Below are positions 22,603 through 32,198 of a DNA stretch of 60,000 nucleotides, in pieces. How positions within the stretch are numbered: position 1 is the stretch's first letter; the number at the start of each line of letters is the position of its first letter. The stretch is taken from contig NC_079879.1 of the NCBI RefSeq assembly GCF_029227915.1, forward strand, positions 25,674,501-25,734,500. Reading direction: 5' to 3'. A program made the position numbers and the translations under genes. The notes under the pieces were generated by a model. The model worked only from the letters and a program-made list of their open reading frames with translations, ran no database searches and had not been told where the DNA came from. The DNA comes from Hydractinia symbiolongicarpus (Eukaryota; Cnidaria; Hydrozoa; Anthoathecata; Hydractiniidae).

Positions 22603-23741
22603 ATGTCAGAAAAATCACCACATGTTGTTACAGAAGAGGAGGCGGAAAATCTAAGCCAAATTTACTATACTAGTCGTTAGCCCATGGGAAATCCACGGGT
22701 TCGCCCGTTTTATACCGCATTGCGTGCTTCTCGCTATTGCGAAGCTAAGCTACCTTTTTGCGTGACAGACAGACGTATACGGGTATTACAATATAGATGC
22801 CAGAACATCTCTGGACTGGGCGAAAAGCTATTAGATTACTCGCTGCAGGACCCGGTATATTCAAAAAGAAGGCCAGTCACTGGCTGAGTAGGCAACTCTT
22901 GTGGCTACAACACATCAAGGGCCCTAAAAAGATCGATTATCCTCATTTTACCGTTACGAGGCCTAACGAGATGCATCAGTTTGATCTACTGTACATGTCT
23001 CATCATCGTTTGTGTGGTAATACATATAAGTATATTCTCACGGGGATTGACGTTGCCTCGAGATACAAGGTGGCCAGACCCCTGAGAACGAAAAAAGCCA
23101 GCGAGGTCGCGGAGATTATCAAGGATATCTACAAAGCGGGACCTTTACTATACCCTAAAATCATCTAATGTGACAATGGTTTTGAGTTCAAGTCAGATGT
23201 AACGAAGCTGCTAGAAGGCAAAGGTGTGGATATTGAACGGGCCACTACCAAGTATCATCATACGTTCACGACCTTCGTAGAGTAGTACAACAAGGTACTT
23301 GCTGAAAGACTCTTCAAGCCTCAGAATGCGCAAGAGCTTGTCTCTAGGGAGCCTAGTACCATTTGGTTCAAGCACCTGTACACTATCCTGAAAAATCTCA
23401 ATAATACCAAGACTGCCATGATTTAGATGAAACCTAACAAGGCGGTCAAGCTCGAGGATGTACCGCTTGTGAAACGTCAGCAATATCCCGAGGAAAGACC
23501 CCTACCTGAGGATGGGTTGTATTTGTATTTGCTACAACCCGGGGAAGAACATTGGGACTCGAAAAGACGCGCCACTGACGCTTTCTGGAGTAGGAAAATG
23601 TATAGGTTGGATCGTATCGTAGCAGGTAGCAGCGTTTTATGCTACCCAAAGGACGGTCCCGAAAGGAGCTTCGTTTTGGAGGAACTCATGCAGATACCAG
23701 AGGATGTTCAGGTGACTCCGGAACATGTGAAGGATTGGTAA
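22603..23741 (+). pseudogene. Maverick copy B integrase (retroviral rve type), broken
   Basis: ATG at 22603 follows ATATAATAAAC. After about 22 codons a 122-bp repeat is inserted (22670-22791). The catalytic core follows: first Asp in MHQFDLLYM (about 22972-22998), second Asp in CDNGFEFKSD (23169-23198), and the Glu in TTFVE (about 23280), the D,D-35-E triad of rve integrases. Stops sit just before CDNG (TAA at 23166), just after the Glu (TAG) and near 23424. The C-terminal region (23427-23741) is open and contains LYLYLLQPGEEHWDS, as in a C-terminal DNA-binding or chromo-like domain. The enzyme would insert the element into host DNA. Confidence 0.8.
22670..22791 (+). mobile_element. 122-bp dispersed repeat inserted in the integrase, TATA target duplication
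   Basis: The segment starts CTAGTCGTTAGCCCATGGG and ends GTATACGGGTATTACAA, with TATA on both sides (22666-22669 and 22792-22795). Copy A lacks it at the same place. It contains a hairpin-like CCCATGGG...CCACGGG and a B-box-like GGGTTCGCCC. The short ORF spanning it is an artefact. Confidence 0.7.
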
Positions 23742-24306
23742 AGAGTAATTTCAGAAGCACCCCTAAAGGTCTATCTTCCAACTCCTTACTCGGATCTCTT
23801 ACATACAGCAAAGGAGGCTCGGTATAGAACGGGTACCCATAAACAATGCCTTTGATGACATCAGGTTCATTTTGAAGATCAATATCAACCAATCGTCTAT
23901 CCGGTATAGGAAAATTGAGGATATTGCCTATTGTTTCTATGTCAGCCAAATCCGATAGCTTCAAGTCCCTATCCTTGATAACCTCGTAACAAAGTGTGCC
24001 ATAGTTGTTCTTTTTAGCCGCAACGATGTAGAGCCCTAGGGTTTGAATATCGGCCTCGAGATCCTCGTCGATTGCGCTCCTTGCGAGTGTTGCCAATGCC
24101 TTCCTACTTGACCATACCCTGTTTAAAAGCTCTAGGTTGCTAGGATATTCAAAGCCTTCATAGTATTCTCCATTTCGATACCTAAAATTTTCTAGGCAGG
24201 TAGGGCAATAGCCAGTCACCCACCCTGCCTTTATGCAGCATCGCAGGACAGGTACGCGGAAATCGTAATCCTTTGTAAATCGCTGTTTTTGCGCATATGG
24301 TTCCAT
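23686..24306 (-). pseudogene. Unknown Maverick gene with CxxC motif, near-intact frame
   Basis: This is one of the longest open frames in the element (206 codons). It begins around MEPYAQKQRFTKDYDF and has a Cys cluster (RCCIKAGWVTGYCPTC, about 24190-24240), then an alpha/beta-looking body with no motif I know. The true start is probably upstream in another frame, since coding-like sequence continues to about 24370. Its 3' end overlaps the convergent integrase end by 56 bp. Function unknown. Confidence 0.4.
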
Positions 24307-24329
24307 CTTTTGATATTTCGATAGCTTTT

Positions 24330-25226
24330 AACATACTGGTCAAAATTGATATCACATAGGGTGGGGTTGGAAACCTTACCAAGGGGGCCATGGGTAGTGA
24401 AAATTGTGTTTGGTTGGGTGTACGCAGATCTAGGTACACCCTCAGGACCGGTTCCGCAAGCTCTAGGAGACGTTCATGCGTGTAATGTTCACCAAGCCTA
24501 AAATGTCTCACACGCTCCGGGTTTACCTCGATATATCCACGTTCTCGAAGCCAGTTGTAGTGTACAATAGCATTTGGGGTCTCTGCTAGTACGACAATCT
24601 CCCCCCTGGGGTAGTCAACAAGCTTATTCCGAATCTTTTGCGCTACATACCCCTGTTGACCAGAAATGGCAAGGTATTGGAATGAATAGTCGTTGTTCTT
24701 CTGGGTAATTACCATACTGCTATCCTTTCCAGGATCTTCGAGGTGGGGCACGGCACGTTCCTGTAGATCCTCCATTTCATCCCTCAACACCACGAGCTGT
24801 TTGTCTCTATCGTCTAAGTCATCCTCAAGGAGCGCCATGTCAATATCCTTATCCTCAAGAGCTTGACGTTGCTCCTGGAGTTCATCCTGTAATTTCTCAA
24901 CACCTTTTTGAGCTAACCATTTGATTGGTTTTACTGCCTTGGGTTTCCTAGAACGGTGTGTAATTTCAAGGACCCCGTCCAACGTGACAAATACACCATG
25001 TCGTTTTTCCTCCTCCTGGCATACCTGAACAAGTGTAGTCGCCGACTACACTTGGCATACCCGCTATTTCTCCTCTTGATATTGTCATATGGCGATCAAG
25101 ACCATTTGGAATACACAGGAATCTCTCGAGATCAGCACATTTGAACAGGGGCTGATTTTGTTTATCAAACAAGATCTCAATCGATCCTGCCGGTATTGCC
25201 TTGAATAAGGCAAACTGTGAAGACAT
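24330..25226 (-). pseudogene. BRO-N family protein with DUF3627-like C-terminus, frameshifted
   Basis: ATG at 25226 follows TATATAGAAA. The N-terminal frame holds IEILFDKQNQPLFKCADLER, typical of the BRO-N DNA-binding fold. A frameshift near 25020 is followed by a frame with LEITHRSRKPKAVKPIKWL, a coiled coil (about 24780-24900) and a C-terminal part with AETPNAIVHYNWLRERGY, similar in layout to DUF3627 (PNAI-x-W). BRO proteins of large DNA viruses bind DNA. The break and a disrupted 3' end make it non-functional. Confidence 0.65.
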
Positions 25227-25341
25227 TTTCTATATACCAATGCTTGGCCAGAAGTTTTCACCGTGGTCACTCAGAATTTTTCAAGTCCTAGGGTGCTCCA
25301 ATCTCTAGGCATGCAGGCATGCATGCTTGGATTTGTTTAGA

Positions 25342-25792
25342 TCATCCTTGATCCTTCGTCTCTTCGTCTATCATTTCAATATCCGAGCGTTCATTAGGGT
25401 ACCACAAATACAGGGCCTTCTTCTGCCTCCTCAGATTCTTGGGGAGAGATGTATATGACTGCGTTAAGAGCCATAAACTATGTTTTCTGTGCCTACCACT
25501 GACGGCAAGCTCAAGTAGGGGTCTGTCTCCGTTTGTCGAGGTGTTCGTTAGCAATGCAGTCGTCAACTATGAAGAGACTCTCCTCACCGGCCAACAATGG
25601 GGACAACTTTGTTATCCATTCAAAAAGAAGATCTACCTCGTGTTCGATAACATGGTCCTTGCATTTGGTGTGCCGCTTCCCCTTCGCCTTAGCCAGGCAA
25701 CTTATACAACTCTTCGTTCAACTATAACCCCTAATCTTAAACTTGTCAAGTGTTAGGACGCATTTGCATCCCTTACAACGTTTGGCTTCCAT
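25342..25792 (-). pseudogene. Packaging ATPase C-terminal half joined to a zinc-ribbon N-terminus
   Basis: From ATG 25792 the frame encodes a zinc ribbon (KRCKGCKCVLTLDKFK, then CISC), one in-frame stop, and then in the same frame the Walker B region ESLFIVDDCIA of an FtsK/HerA-type (A32-like) packaging ATPase. After a one-base shift near 25530 come SGRHRKHSLWLLTQSY, the sensor/QSY motif, and KNLRRQ to a stop at 25342. No Walker A (P-loop) part precedes it. Either a deletion fused two genes or the N-terminal half of the ATPase was lost. Confidence 0.65.
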
Positions 25793-26087
25793 TTACTATC
25801 CAGATAGTCGCCTTGTGCATTGCCTTAGCAACATCGGCAAGCGTCGGCTGCCTGCCAGTTTCTATATATTTAAACGGTACCTTGTGGTGTATGTGAATGA
25901 ATTCGTAGTCTTCCCATGTTATACCCTCATGTAGGGGCTGATTGCCGGGGCTTACGTGCCGCCCTTTTGACATTTTCTTCTTATCGAGGCACCAGATGCA
26001 TGTCCTTGTTAATTGACCATTTCGTTTGATCTTGAAATTGTTCAAAGAAAGATAGTGTTTGCATCTCTAACACTCGGTTCCCTCCAT
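25773..26087 (-). pseudogene. Zinc-ribbon protein, paralogue of the upstream part of 25342-25792
   Basis: ATG at 26087 begins MEGTEC, then a stop, then RCKHYLSLNNFKI and RTCIWCLDKKK. The two Cys pairs and FKI spacing match those of the next gene (RCKGCKCVLTLDKFKI, SCISCLAKAK). The 3' end overlaps the neighbour's start by 20 bp. A tandem duplication of a small zinc-ribbon gene is the simplest reading. Confidence 0.5.
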
Positions 26088-26123
26088 ATTGATTTCTATT
26101 TGCCTCTACGACAAATAGTAACT

Positions 26124-26381
26124 TTAACATGCGCTCATTTTGGGGGTATCAGTGATTTTTTGTACCAGTCCTGTTTGATCGCGTATTCGTCGAATAGAAT
26201 CGCTGCCGTCATATAGCCGGCGAGCTTCAGGCTGTCCTCCAGACTGTCCCAAAGCCTTCTTTGCACCCATAGCTATCAGGATTGTATAGGATACCAGCCT
26301 GACTGATTCCCATAAGGAGTCAATAACCATGGTTTCCTTCGGGCTAATGTTGCTGTCCATGTGAGCCTTGCTTGTTGCCAT
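26124..26381 (-). pseudogene. Small Maverick membrane protein, frameshifted
   Basis: ATG at 26381 is embedded in ACTTAATAAATGG. The frame holds MVIDSLWESVRLVSYTILIA (hydrophobic segment). After a shift near 26225, a second frame has YMTAAILFDEYAIKQDWYKK, shared with copy A at 15807-15947. Function unknown. Confidence 0.5.
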
Positions 26382-26482
26382 TTATTAAGTATCATTTTTT
26401 TGAAAATTCAATGCATCTTTAATATTTCGATATTTGGTTGAGTTTTACCATGTTTGCCCTGCTGAGGCTCTGGCGTGAGGTT

Positions 26483-26758
26483 TTAAGATTCATTTTTACC
26501 TCCGCCAAACCTGTACCATATGCCAACTCCTATTGCCAATATGGCCAGCGTACCGACTCCATAGATCTGAACCGGCTGTACGGAACTGGTCCCAGAAGAG
26601 GTTTTGACTGCAGGCTTTACAGTATCCTCTTTTTGCTTCATTTCTTCCTTTCTTCTCTTCATCAGTGCTGCCTATTTGTGTCCTTGGGCCACACGCCCCG
26701 GGTGTTTTGCTGGTTTCGTGATGACTCTCTCTTCTTGTTTTTGTTCTTCTTCGCTCAT
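26483..26758 (-). pseudogene. Small single-pass membrane protein, one in-frame stop
   Basis: ATG at 26758 follows CTATAATATAC. The frame is a Glu/Lys/Gln-rich N-terminus, a TAG after about 28 codons, then a charged helix and a C-terminal segment with GTLAILAIGVGIWYRFGGG before TAA at 26483. Apart from that stop the 92-codon frame is intact. The glycine-rich membrane helix resembles small virion membrane proteins. Confidence 0.55.
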
Positions 26759-26763
26759 GTATA

Positions 26764-27258
26764 TTATAGCACCGTCAGAGGCTCTTCTTCGCTAGTCCCC
26801 GCATCCTCCTTTTTCTTAGACATATATTGGGCGGTATGCCGTCCCACCAGGAGTTGGGGAAGGCATCTGCCGATGGTGCAGTACACCAGAATACCGAGAT
26901 CTGTCATGAAATCCTTAATGATGGGGTCCTCTTCGATATCCTTGCACAATTCGTCAACACTGTCAATATCTACAATATTCCCAATCAGGTTCGCATAGAG
27001 GCTGATCACATGGGTAGTCAACGCCTCGGCAGTCTTCTCACCTTTCTCTTGAAGCTCACGTTGTACGTACTCAGTGTGCACATTGTCGATAGCCTCATCT
27101 GGAGCCTTGTCGACAAACCCTTGTGTGCATTTTTGGGGTAGGAGATGACCCTTGCCTTTCCTCGGGGCTTCCTTAAGGACCTGGCGTTTATCGATGGGTT
27201 TCTCTATCTGCTCATATTCCGCAGAGGCATTGTCGAACACTCTTGTGATATCAGACAT
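26764..27258 (-). CDS. Maverick helical protein of unknown function, open frame
   Basis: ATG at 27258 follows TCTAATAAAG and is preferred over the longer frame to 27414, whose first part overlaps the polymerase end. The 164-residue product is acidic and helical (for example IVDIDSVDELCKDIEEDPII) with a hydrophobic C-terminal third (ILVYCTIGRCLPQLLVG). No stop breaks it. It lies between the polymerase and the small membrane gene, only 5 nt upstream of the latter's start. Confidence 0.5.
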   Translation of the reverse strand: MSDITRVFDNASAEYEQIEKPIDKRQVLKEAPRKGKGHLLPQKCTQGFVDKAPDEAIDNVHTEYVQRELQEKGEKTAEALTTHVISLYANLIGNIVDIDSVDELCKDIEEDPIIKDFMTDLGILVYCTIGRCLPQLLVGRHTAQYMSKKKEDAGTSEEEPLTVL

Positions 27259-27346
27259 CTTTATTAGAAGTCGTTTATAACGAAAAAGAACATAAGCGGT
27301 CATAGCATATGGTAGAAATATAGCAATATACAAACACACCTCTATT

Positions 27347-30300
27347 TTATTCCCCTGCATGCAGCAGGCGGTAATGGCCCCTGGCAAGCGTTGTAATTTG
27401 TTCAGGCTGTACAAGCCTTTTCTCGTCCGCCCTGTTAAGAGCTAACTTCGATACCTCTTGGGTATATACCTGGTGGTTCTTGCTTTGAATCAAGACCTGA
27501 CTCTTGTAGATACCGACGCCCTCTTCCCGACACCGTCGATAGTCGTCGAATGTGATGGACTTTTTGGTCACGCATATCTTTACGCCCTTGGCTTTGCGAT
27601 CACCACCTCTTTCGTGAGGCTCTTGTAGGCATAGAGCTTGGCCATAAGTGTGATAAACTCGGTCATGATCTTGCTATCCAATTCGTCTTTTATCAAGGCA
27701 ACGACCTTTTTGTTCCTACCCACTGGGAGAGGCCTATCATCGTCCTTACTATATTCCGATGTATCGAAACGTGTCTCGACATCCTGCGCGATATCGCACT
27801 TAAAGTCCTCTGTTCGAATATGGTAAGCTGTCCGTGTCCATGTAACAGAGCCGCAGTTTGGAACCATATTTGGGCCGCATATAGTCGTGGTGAAACTCGT
27901 ACATGACCACCTTTGACAGGTCCAGGATGGCCTGGCCTATATACACCGGCTTGTTCATTTTGACCTCCGTTTTACCCATTTCAACGCCTAGGACGTGCTT
28001 ACTGAGCCGGCTTCCACCCTTGAAATTTGGCTTCATCACGAGTTTCGTGGACCATCGTGGACCGTCGTGCGTTCTGGTAGGAATGGCAGCTCAATATATT
28101 TGTCGTGCAGCCTCTCCGGATATTTTTTAATTTGCCTTTATGATGACTCAACCTCTGAATAGTACTGATCTCCCATGTACTTGTTATTAGCCTTGACATA
28201 CCGGTGTACGGCCTGGGTTATACCTCTTTGGATACCCATCTCGAACATCAGGAGCATATCGGGGTCTGTGAGGAGCTCTAACCTGATTCCGGTATACTTG
28301 AGTGCTGCCTTCCAGGTCAGGCCGGGTGCACTGTAAAAGTGCGCAGGTTCAAGCGTATAATTTGTCAACTATACCTCCCGAAACGTTTCAAATACGTCGG
28401 CCAATAGCAGGACGTCTGTAGCGAGGCATCGTGGTAGTCGCCCATGGTGACTACATCACCCTCTGGGTAATAACATTCCATATCTTTTTGCGTATGCACA
28501 TTCATTGTTGCTGATCCCCTTCATATTCAGCTTGCTGTAGAATCCCTCCTTAGGTGGTAGCTCCGGCTCTTCGAATTTTTGCCAATCATCCATATATTCG
28601 TATGGATAAAAACCTTTTCTGCGCATGAGTTGAAACTTGTCATCATTGTTGAATAACCAGCCGAGATGTTTGCACTGTTCATCGGCAAGATTACCGGCCA
28701 ATTTGTCTAATGATGATGGCATTAATCGGCAAGAGTCGATGAACCTGATTTCTATGGTCTTATACGTCTCGCCATGGCCATATCCGAGACCTGCAAGCGG
28801 TACCTTGATTTTAACATTAAAACTGATGTATTTCTCAGTATTTTCAGCGATGCACCAAATGTCCTGGGTGTCATACTTTTCACCAAATTCTCCAATGAAG
28901 AGATGTGCGTCGTACCCGAAGAGATTATGGAAGATGACGGGAATATGACCAGGTATTTTGTATTTAAGGTTGCACCGGTTTGCGCTGCACCTCTATACAG
29001 CCCCGTATAATGGCAATGGTTTTGAACCTTGTGGCTATTCTCGCAGTCGTCAAAGGGTTTCATGCAGATTTGGCATTTCGATGTGCACCACCACGATGGT
29101 ACGTGCTTACTCAGCTTTTTGGTTTTTGTACCCCTTGTATCTTCCACCGGGATTACCAGACTCTCACAATCTGCATATATGGCAAAGAGTACCTTGAATT
29201 GTTAATGACCATCTCTTTAGTATAGCCATTTCTCGGCCTCTGTTGGCATTGTGATTTCAACAGCCTCGTGGTCTTTGCAATAGTCATGGTGTTTGTCCCT
29301 CGATTCAACTGTGGGAAAGGCCTGTAGGAAGTTCAGCCAGAAGTGCATCGCATTCCTATTTTTCGATGTCTCTTTCCCCAATAGTCGCAATAGGCTTTTG
29401 ACGGCCGTATAGTGGGCCTTTTTATCATCCGTGATAAGCAGCTGGTTCACCTGTTTCATACGTCCGCTGTGCTCTGATCACCTCAGAATATTGATCTTCT
29501 TTCCCGTTATGTATATTCACCGCAATGTTCTTATTATTCCTCTCTAACTTGTATACGCTCTTGATGCTTGTCGGAAACTCTATACCCTTCCAATTATAGA
29601 GGTCTACGTATGGTCTCAGCTTAGTAATTCTTTGTGGATCTTTTTCAATCTCTTCATGGTGTAGGGATGCGATGACGCCCCATTTAAAACACTCCTCATC
29701 TTCATTTTTTGGGTTAATGATGGCCTTTTCTGAGGCTATCCATTTGGGTAGCTCCATATACGATTAACTCCTTGTTAACCGCAACTTATGGAAGTCTACA
29801 TCAAGGTATAGGATTCGACTAATCGTAAAGCCACTTTGGGGTAGCGCTGGTTGCTCCACGTGGGTCTTGATTTGTGCAAACATCATGTCCAGCACGTCGT
29901 CTACATCGCTACCCTGGAAGACTGAGGCCATATTACTATTGAAGGCCTTCTTTACCTCAATTTACTTGTCGTTGGCCTCCTCCGGGTTTGTTTTCTTCTT
30001 CCACATGATCCATAGGGACAACTGTATCTCTGCTGAGCCCATATTCTCTACCTGGTCCTCAATCAATGTTTTTACGTTAGTTTGCACCATCCCCATATAC
30101 CCGTCTACGTTGGTTCTCCCTATACCTGGAATGCGGAAACTTCGAAATGTCTCGTGGAGGGCACGCTTATGTTCCTGGGGGGTATAGTCTTGCCCCGGCC
30201 AATCATATAGATTTTTGATATCCTCTAGATAGTCTTTTTCAGCTTCTTTTTCTACCTCGTCATGAAGCGTAGGTTTCGTGTTGGCCGTCCTATTATAGAG

Positions 30301-30631
30301 GCCTATCACATTACGCTTGAAAGCTGCATGGTTCTCTTGACCCCCTCCTTTATAGGCTTGGGAACGGCGTCCACAAGCCAGCTGTACCACCCTTTCATCT
30401 TATCCCCGACAATCGAACGATGTTTAGACAGTTCCTGTTGTTCAAAGAGATCCATCTCGGATGGGGGCAATACCCAATTATGCTATTCCCTGATTTTGCC
30501 CCCGATAGTTGGACGGGCCTTTGCCATCTCCTGTCTCTCAAAAATGACCATATCCTCTGGAGCCTGTAATACCCGGTTAAACCACGACCTTTTGCAATAT
30601 CTTGTAATTGTTTTACGGTGTATGTATTCAT
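27347..30631 (-). pseudogene. Protein-primed DNA polymerase B (Maverick pPolB), many frameshifts
   Basis: The gene starts at ATG 30631 after AATAAAG with a SAP-like helix pair (YTVKQLQDIAKGRGLTGYYR). Pieces in successive frames follow: 30390-29962, 29940-29760, 29757-29425 (KWIASEKAI, ALHHEEI-type region), a C-x2-C...H-x-H zinc motif near 29050-29090 (CQICMKPF, HCHYTG), the exonuclease region with FHNLFGYDAHLF and FIDS (about 28735-28925), palm/TPR2-type sequence, motif B near 28240-28320, and motif C YMDTDSL at about 27815. The C-terminus ends at 27347. About 1095 codons is normal for this family. It would replicate the element from a terminal protein primer. Confidence 0.85.
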
Positions 30632-30724
30632 TTCTTTATTGTAAGAGTTTTCCTTTGTCAGATGATTTTATTTTTTCTCAACTAACGCGTCTTGACTGCG
30701 CATGCGTTGATTATTAGCATCCTA

Positions 30725-31010
30725 TAGAGGGAATCCCCCCTACTATGTGCGCTAGAATTTTTGACTCATTTGCAGTATTGATGACGTCAGCACTCTCTAG
30801 GGACTCAACACTACCTATTAGGGATTTACCCTTGAATTCCATAGCTAAGCACCGCATGGTACTGGATTTGTTGTGGTTGGCTGTGACGTGTGTGCGTGAA
30901 GGAACATTTCTCTATCTCTTGGTTTTACCAGGATGATGTTCAACAGACAACATGAACCCGAGCATGTCTGTCGAACCTATAGGTACGTCAAAATTCCAGG
31001 TTGCTGCCAA
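30725..31010 (-). pseudogene. Unknown Maverick ORF remnant upstream of the polymerase
   Basis: A minus-strand frame with a single stop (about 30907) runs from about 31010 to a stop at about 30717. It includes KKATLAATWNFDVPIGST and KSLIGSVESLESADVINTAN. The uninterrupted length on both sides of the stop suggests former coding. No family recognised. Confidence 0.35.
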
Positions 31011-31049
31011 GGTTGCTTTCTTTGTAATGCCATTATCTTCGACTTCTTA

Positions 31050-31344
31050 TCATTCAAAGGCAGTGGTGCAGTTGGGGGCAGACAAGTCGTAGTCGACGGT
31101 AGACGTCTGTGTTGTACCTACCGTCGTAGTTTCCCTTGGTGAAATGCTTTTAGTAGGTTTAGAGAGCCTCATAAGCTCCATTAACTCGGTGTAGATGACT
31201 ACTGTTTGATTTTTTGCAACACGGAGTCTGCAGAACCCGTGTTTAGGTACAAAGCTCGTGACCTTTCCGTTGACTTCCTTATTGGTATACGCCGCTATAT
31301 CCTCGGTCCCGTACAACCCGTTTAAGAATCTTGGCGGTTAGCAT
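31050..31344 (-). pseudogene. Small Maverick ORF at the right end, one frameshift
   Basis: ATG at 31344 opens a frame that shifts by one base near 31320 and is then open to a stop at 31050. It contains AAYTNKEVNGKVTSFVPKHG and YTELMELMRLSK. It is the outermost gene on the right. Function unknown. Confidence 0.4.
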
Positions 31345-32198
31345 ATTTGTCCGAATGAGGATTAATCCTCTACTGCTTTATTGTTTACCTTTTAACAAAA
31401 TTTTAACCCAACTTGCACGAATGTGTGTTTTTCCATGCTTTTGTTTTGTCCTCCGGAAAAAAACGATCCCATTTGTGAAATGTTTACACGAAGCAAGTTG
31501 CGATGTGTTCATACATGAAGTTCTAAGTATAGTTTTATTTCCTCGGACTAACCTTCTTAAAACATTTTTTATTTGTATTGCCTTACGGTGTACTGTTTGC
31601 TGTGAGGCCGGGCTTGAAAAAGGTTAAAAAAAGAGAAAATTCTGAAATAGTTAATAGTTATGGTTCAAACCGTCTGTGACCCGAGAGGTGAGGTTAAAAT
31701 TCCAAATGCTCGATTTTTTATATTTCATAGCAGCATTCATTATCTACTAGCTAGCTAGTTAATGAATGTTGCGACTTACCAGCTCGCTAGCTAGCTATAA
31801 CTAGCTGAGTTGTTGACTTTTTGAGTTTAAAAGCTGCTCTTAAGCTGCTAGCTAGAAGTTACTTTTGCTAGCTAGCTATCTATGACTAGCTAGATATCTT
31901 AACTAGAAAAGGTCACTAGTGTCTGATTTAACAAAGACAGAGGAAGACATAGCTGCATCAGGTTAATTATTTTTATTAAATTAAGATTCCTCTAGTCAAT
32001 CAAATTTAAATGCATTTTGATTGCCTTGGCTTCTCCTCAGTAAAAACACACATATTATATAATGGAGAATATTGTATTATGAAATAACTTGTAACATACA
32101 TTATTTGCATGGAATGCAATTTGTAAATTTATGGAATGGATTAGGATGCCAAGTAGGAAAGGTCACTAATGCAAGACCCAGAGAACTGCCAGTCAATA
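31345..32198. other. No gene; low-complexity GCTAGCTAG sequence
   Basis: The Maverick right end should lie here but no terminal repeat is evident. A 14-bp palindrome GAGGATTAATCCTC sits near 31358. From 31745 to 31910 there are many overlapping CTAGCTAG repeats. Confidence 0.5.

Larger units (their letters stand above)
15758..31344. mobile_element. Decayed Maverick/Polinton (adintovirus-like) elements, two overlapping copies
   Basis: The block contains protein-primed DNA polymerase B, retroviral-type integrase, packaging-ATPase and capsid-like genes, the combination that defines Mavericks/Polintons. Copy B spans about 19.4-31.3 kb and copy A about 15.7-19.2 kb. Integrase, capsid-like gene and two small membrane genes occur in both. 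Nearly all genes carry stops or frameshifts, so this is a fossil. I did not recognise an Ulp1-type protease or the Walker A half of the ATPase. Confidence 0.85.

Noticed and set aside
22684-22887. ORF starting MGNPRVRPF in front of the integrase
   Set aside because: It begins inside the 122-bp inserted repeat and reads the integrase in the wrong frame.
25000-25022. P-loop-like MPGGGKTT in a minus-strand frame, tempting as the missing ATPase Walker A
   Set aside because: It lies in the wrong frame just past the BRO-N frameshift; the BRO-N coding signal continues in another frame across the same bases.
15758-31344. Possibility that the Maverick is an intact, active virus-like element
   Set aside because: Polymerase, integrase, capsid-like, ATPase and BRO genes all carry stops or frameshifts and no terminal inverted repeats were found.
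31345-31420. Search for the Maverick right terminal inverted repeat
   Set aside because: No matching complement was found between 13 and 15.8 kb; the AGGATTAATCCT palindrome is self-complementary, not a terminal pair.
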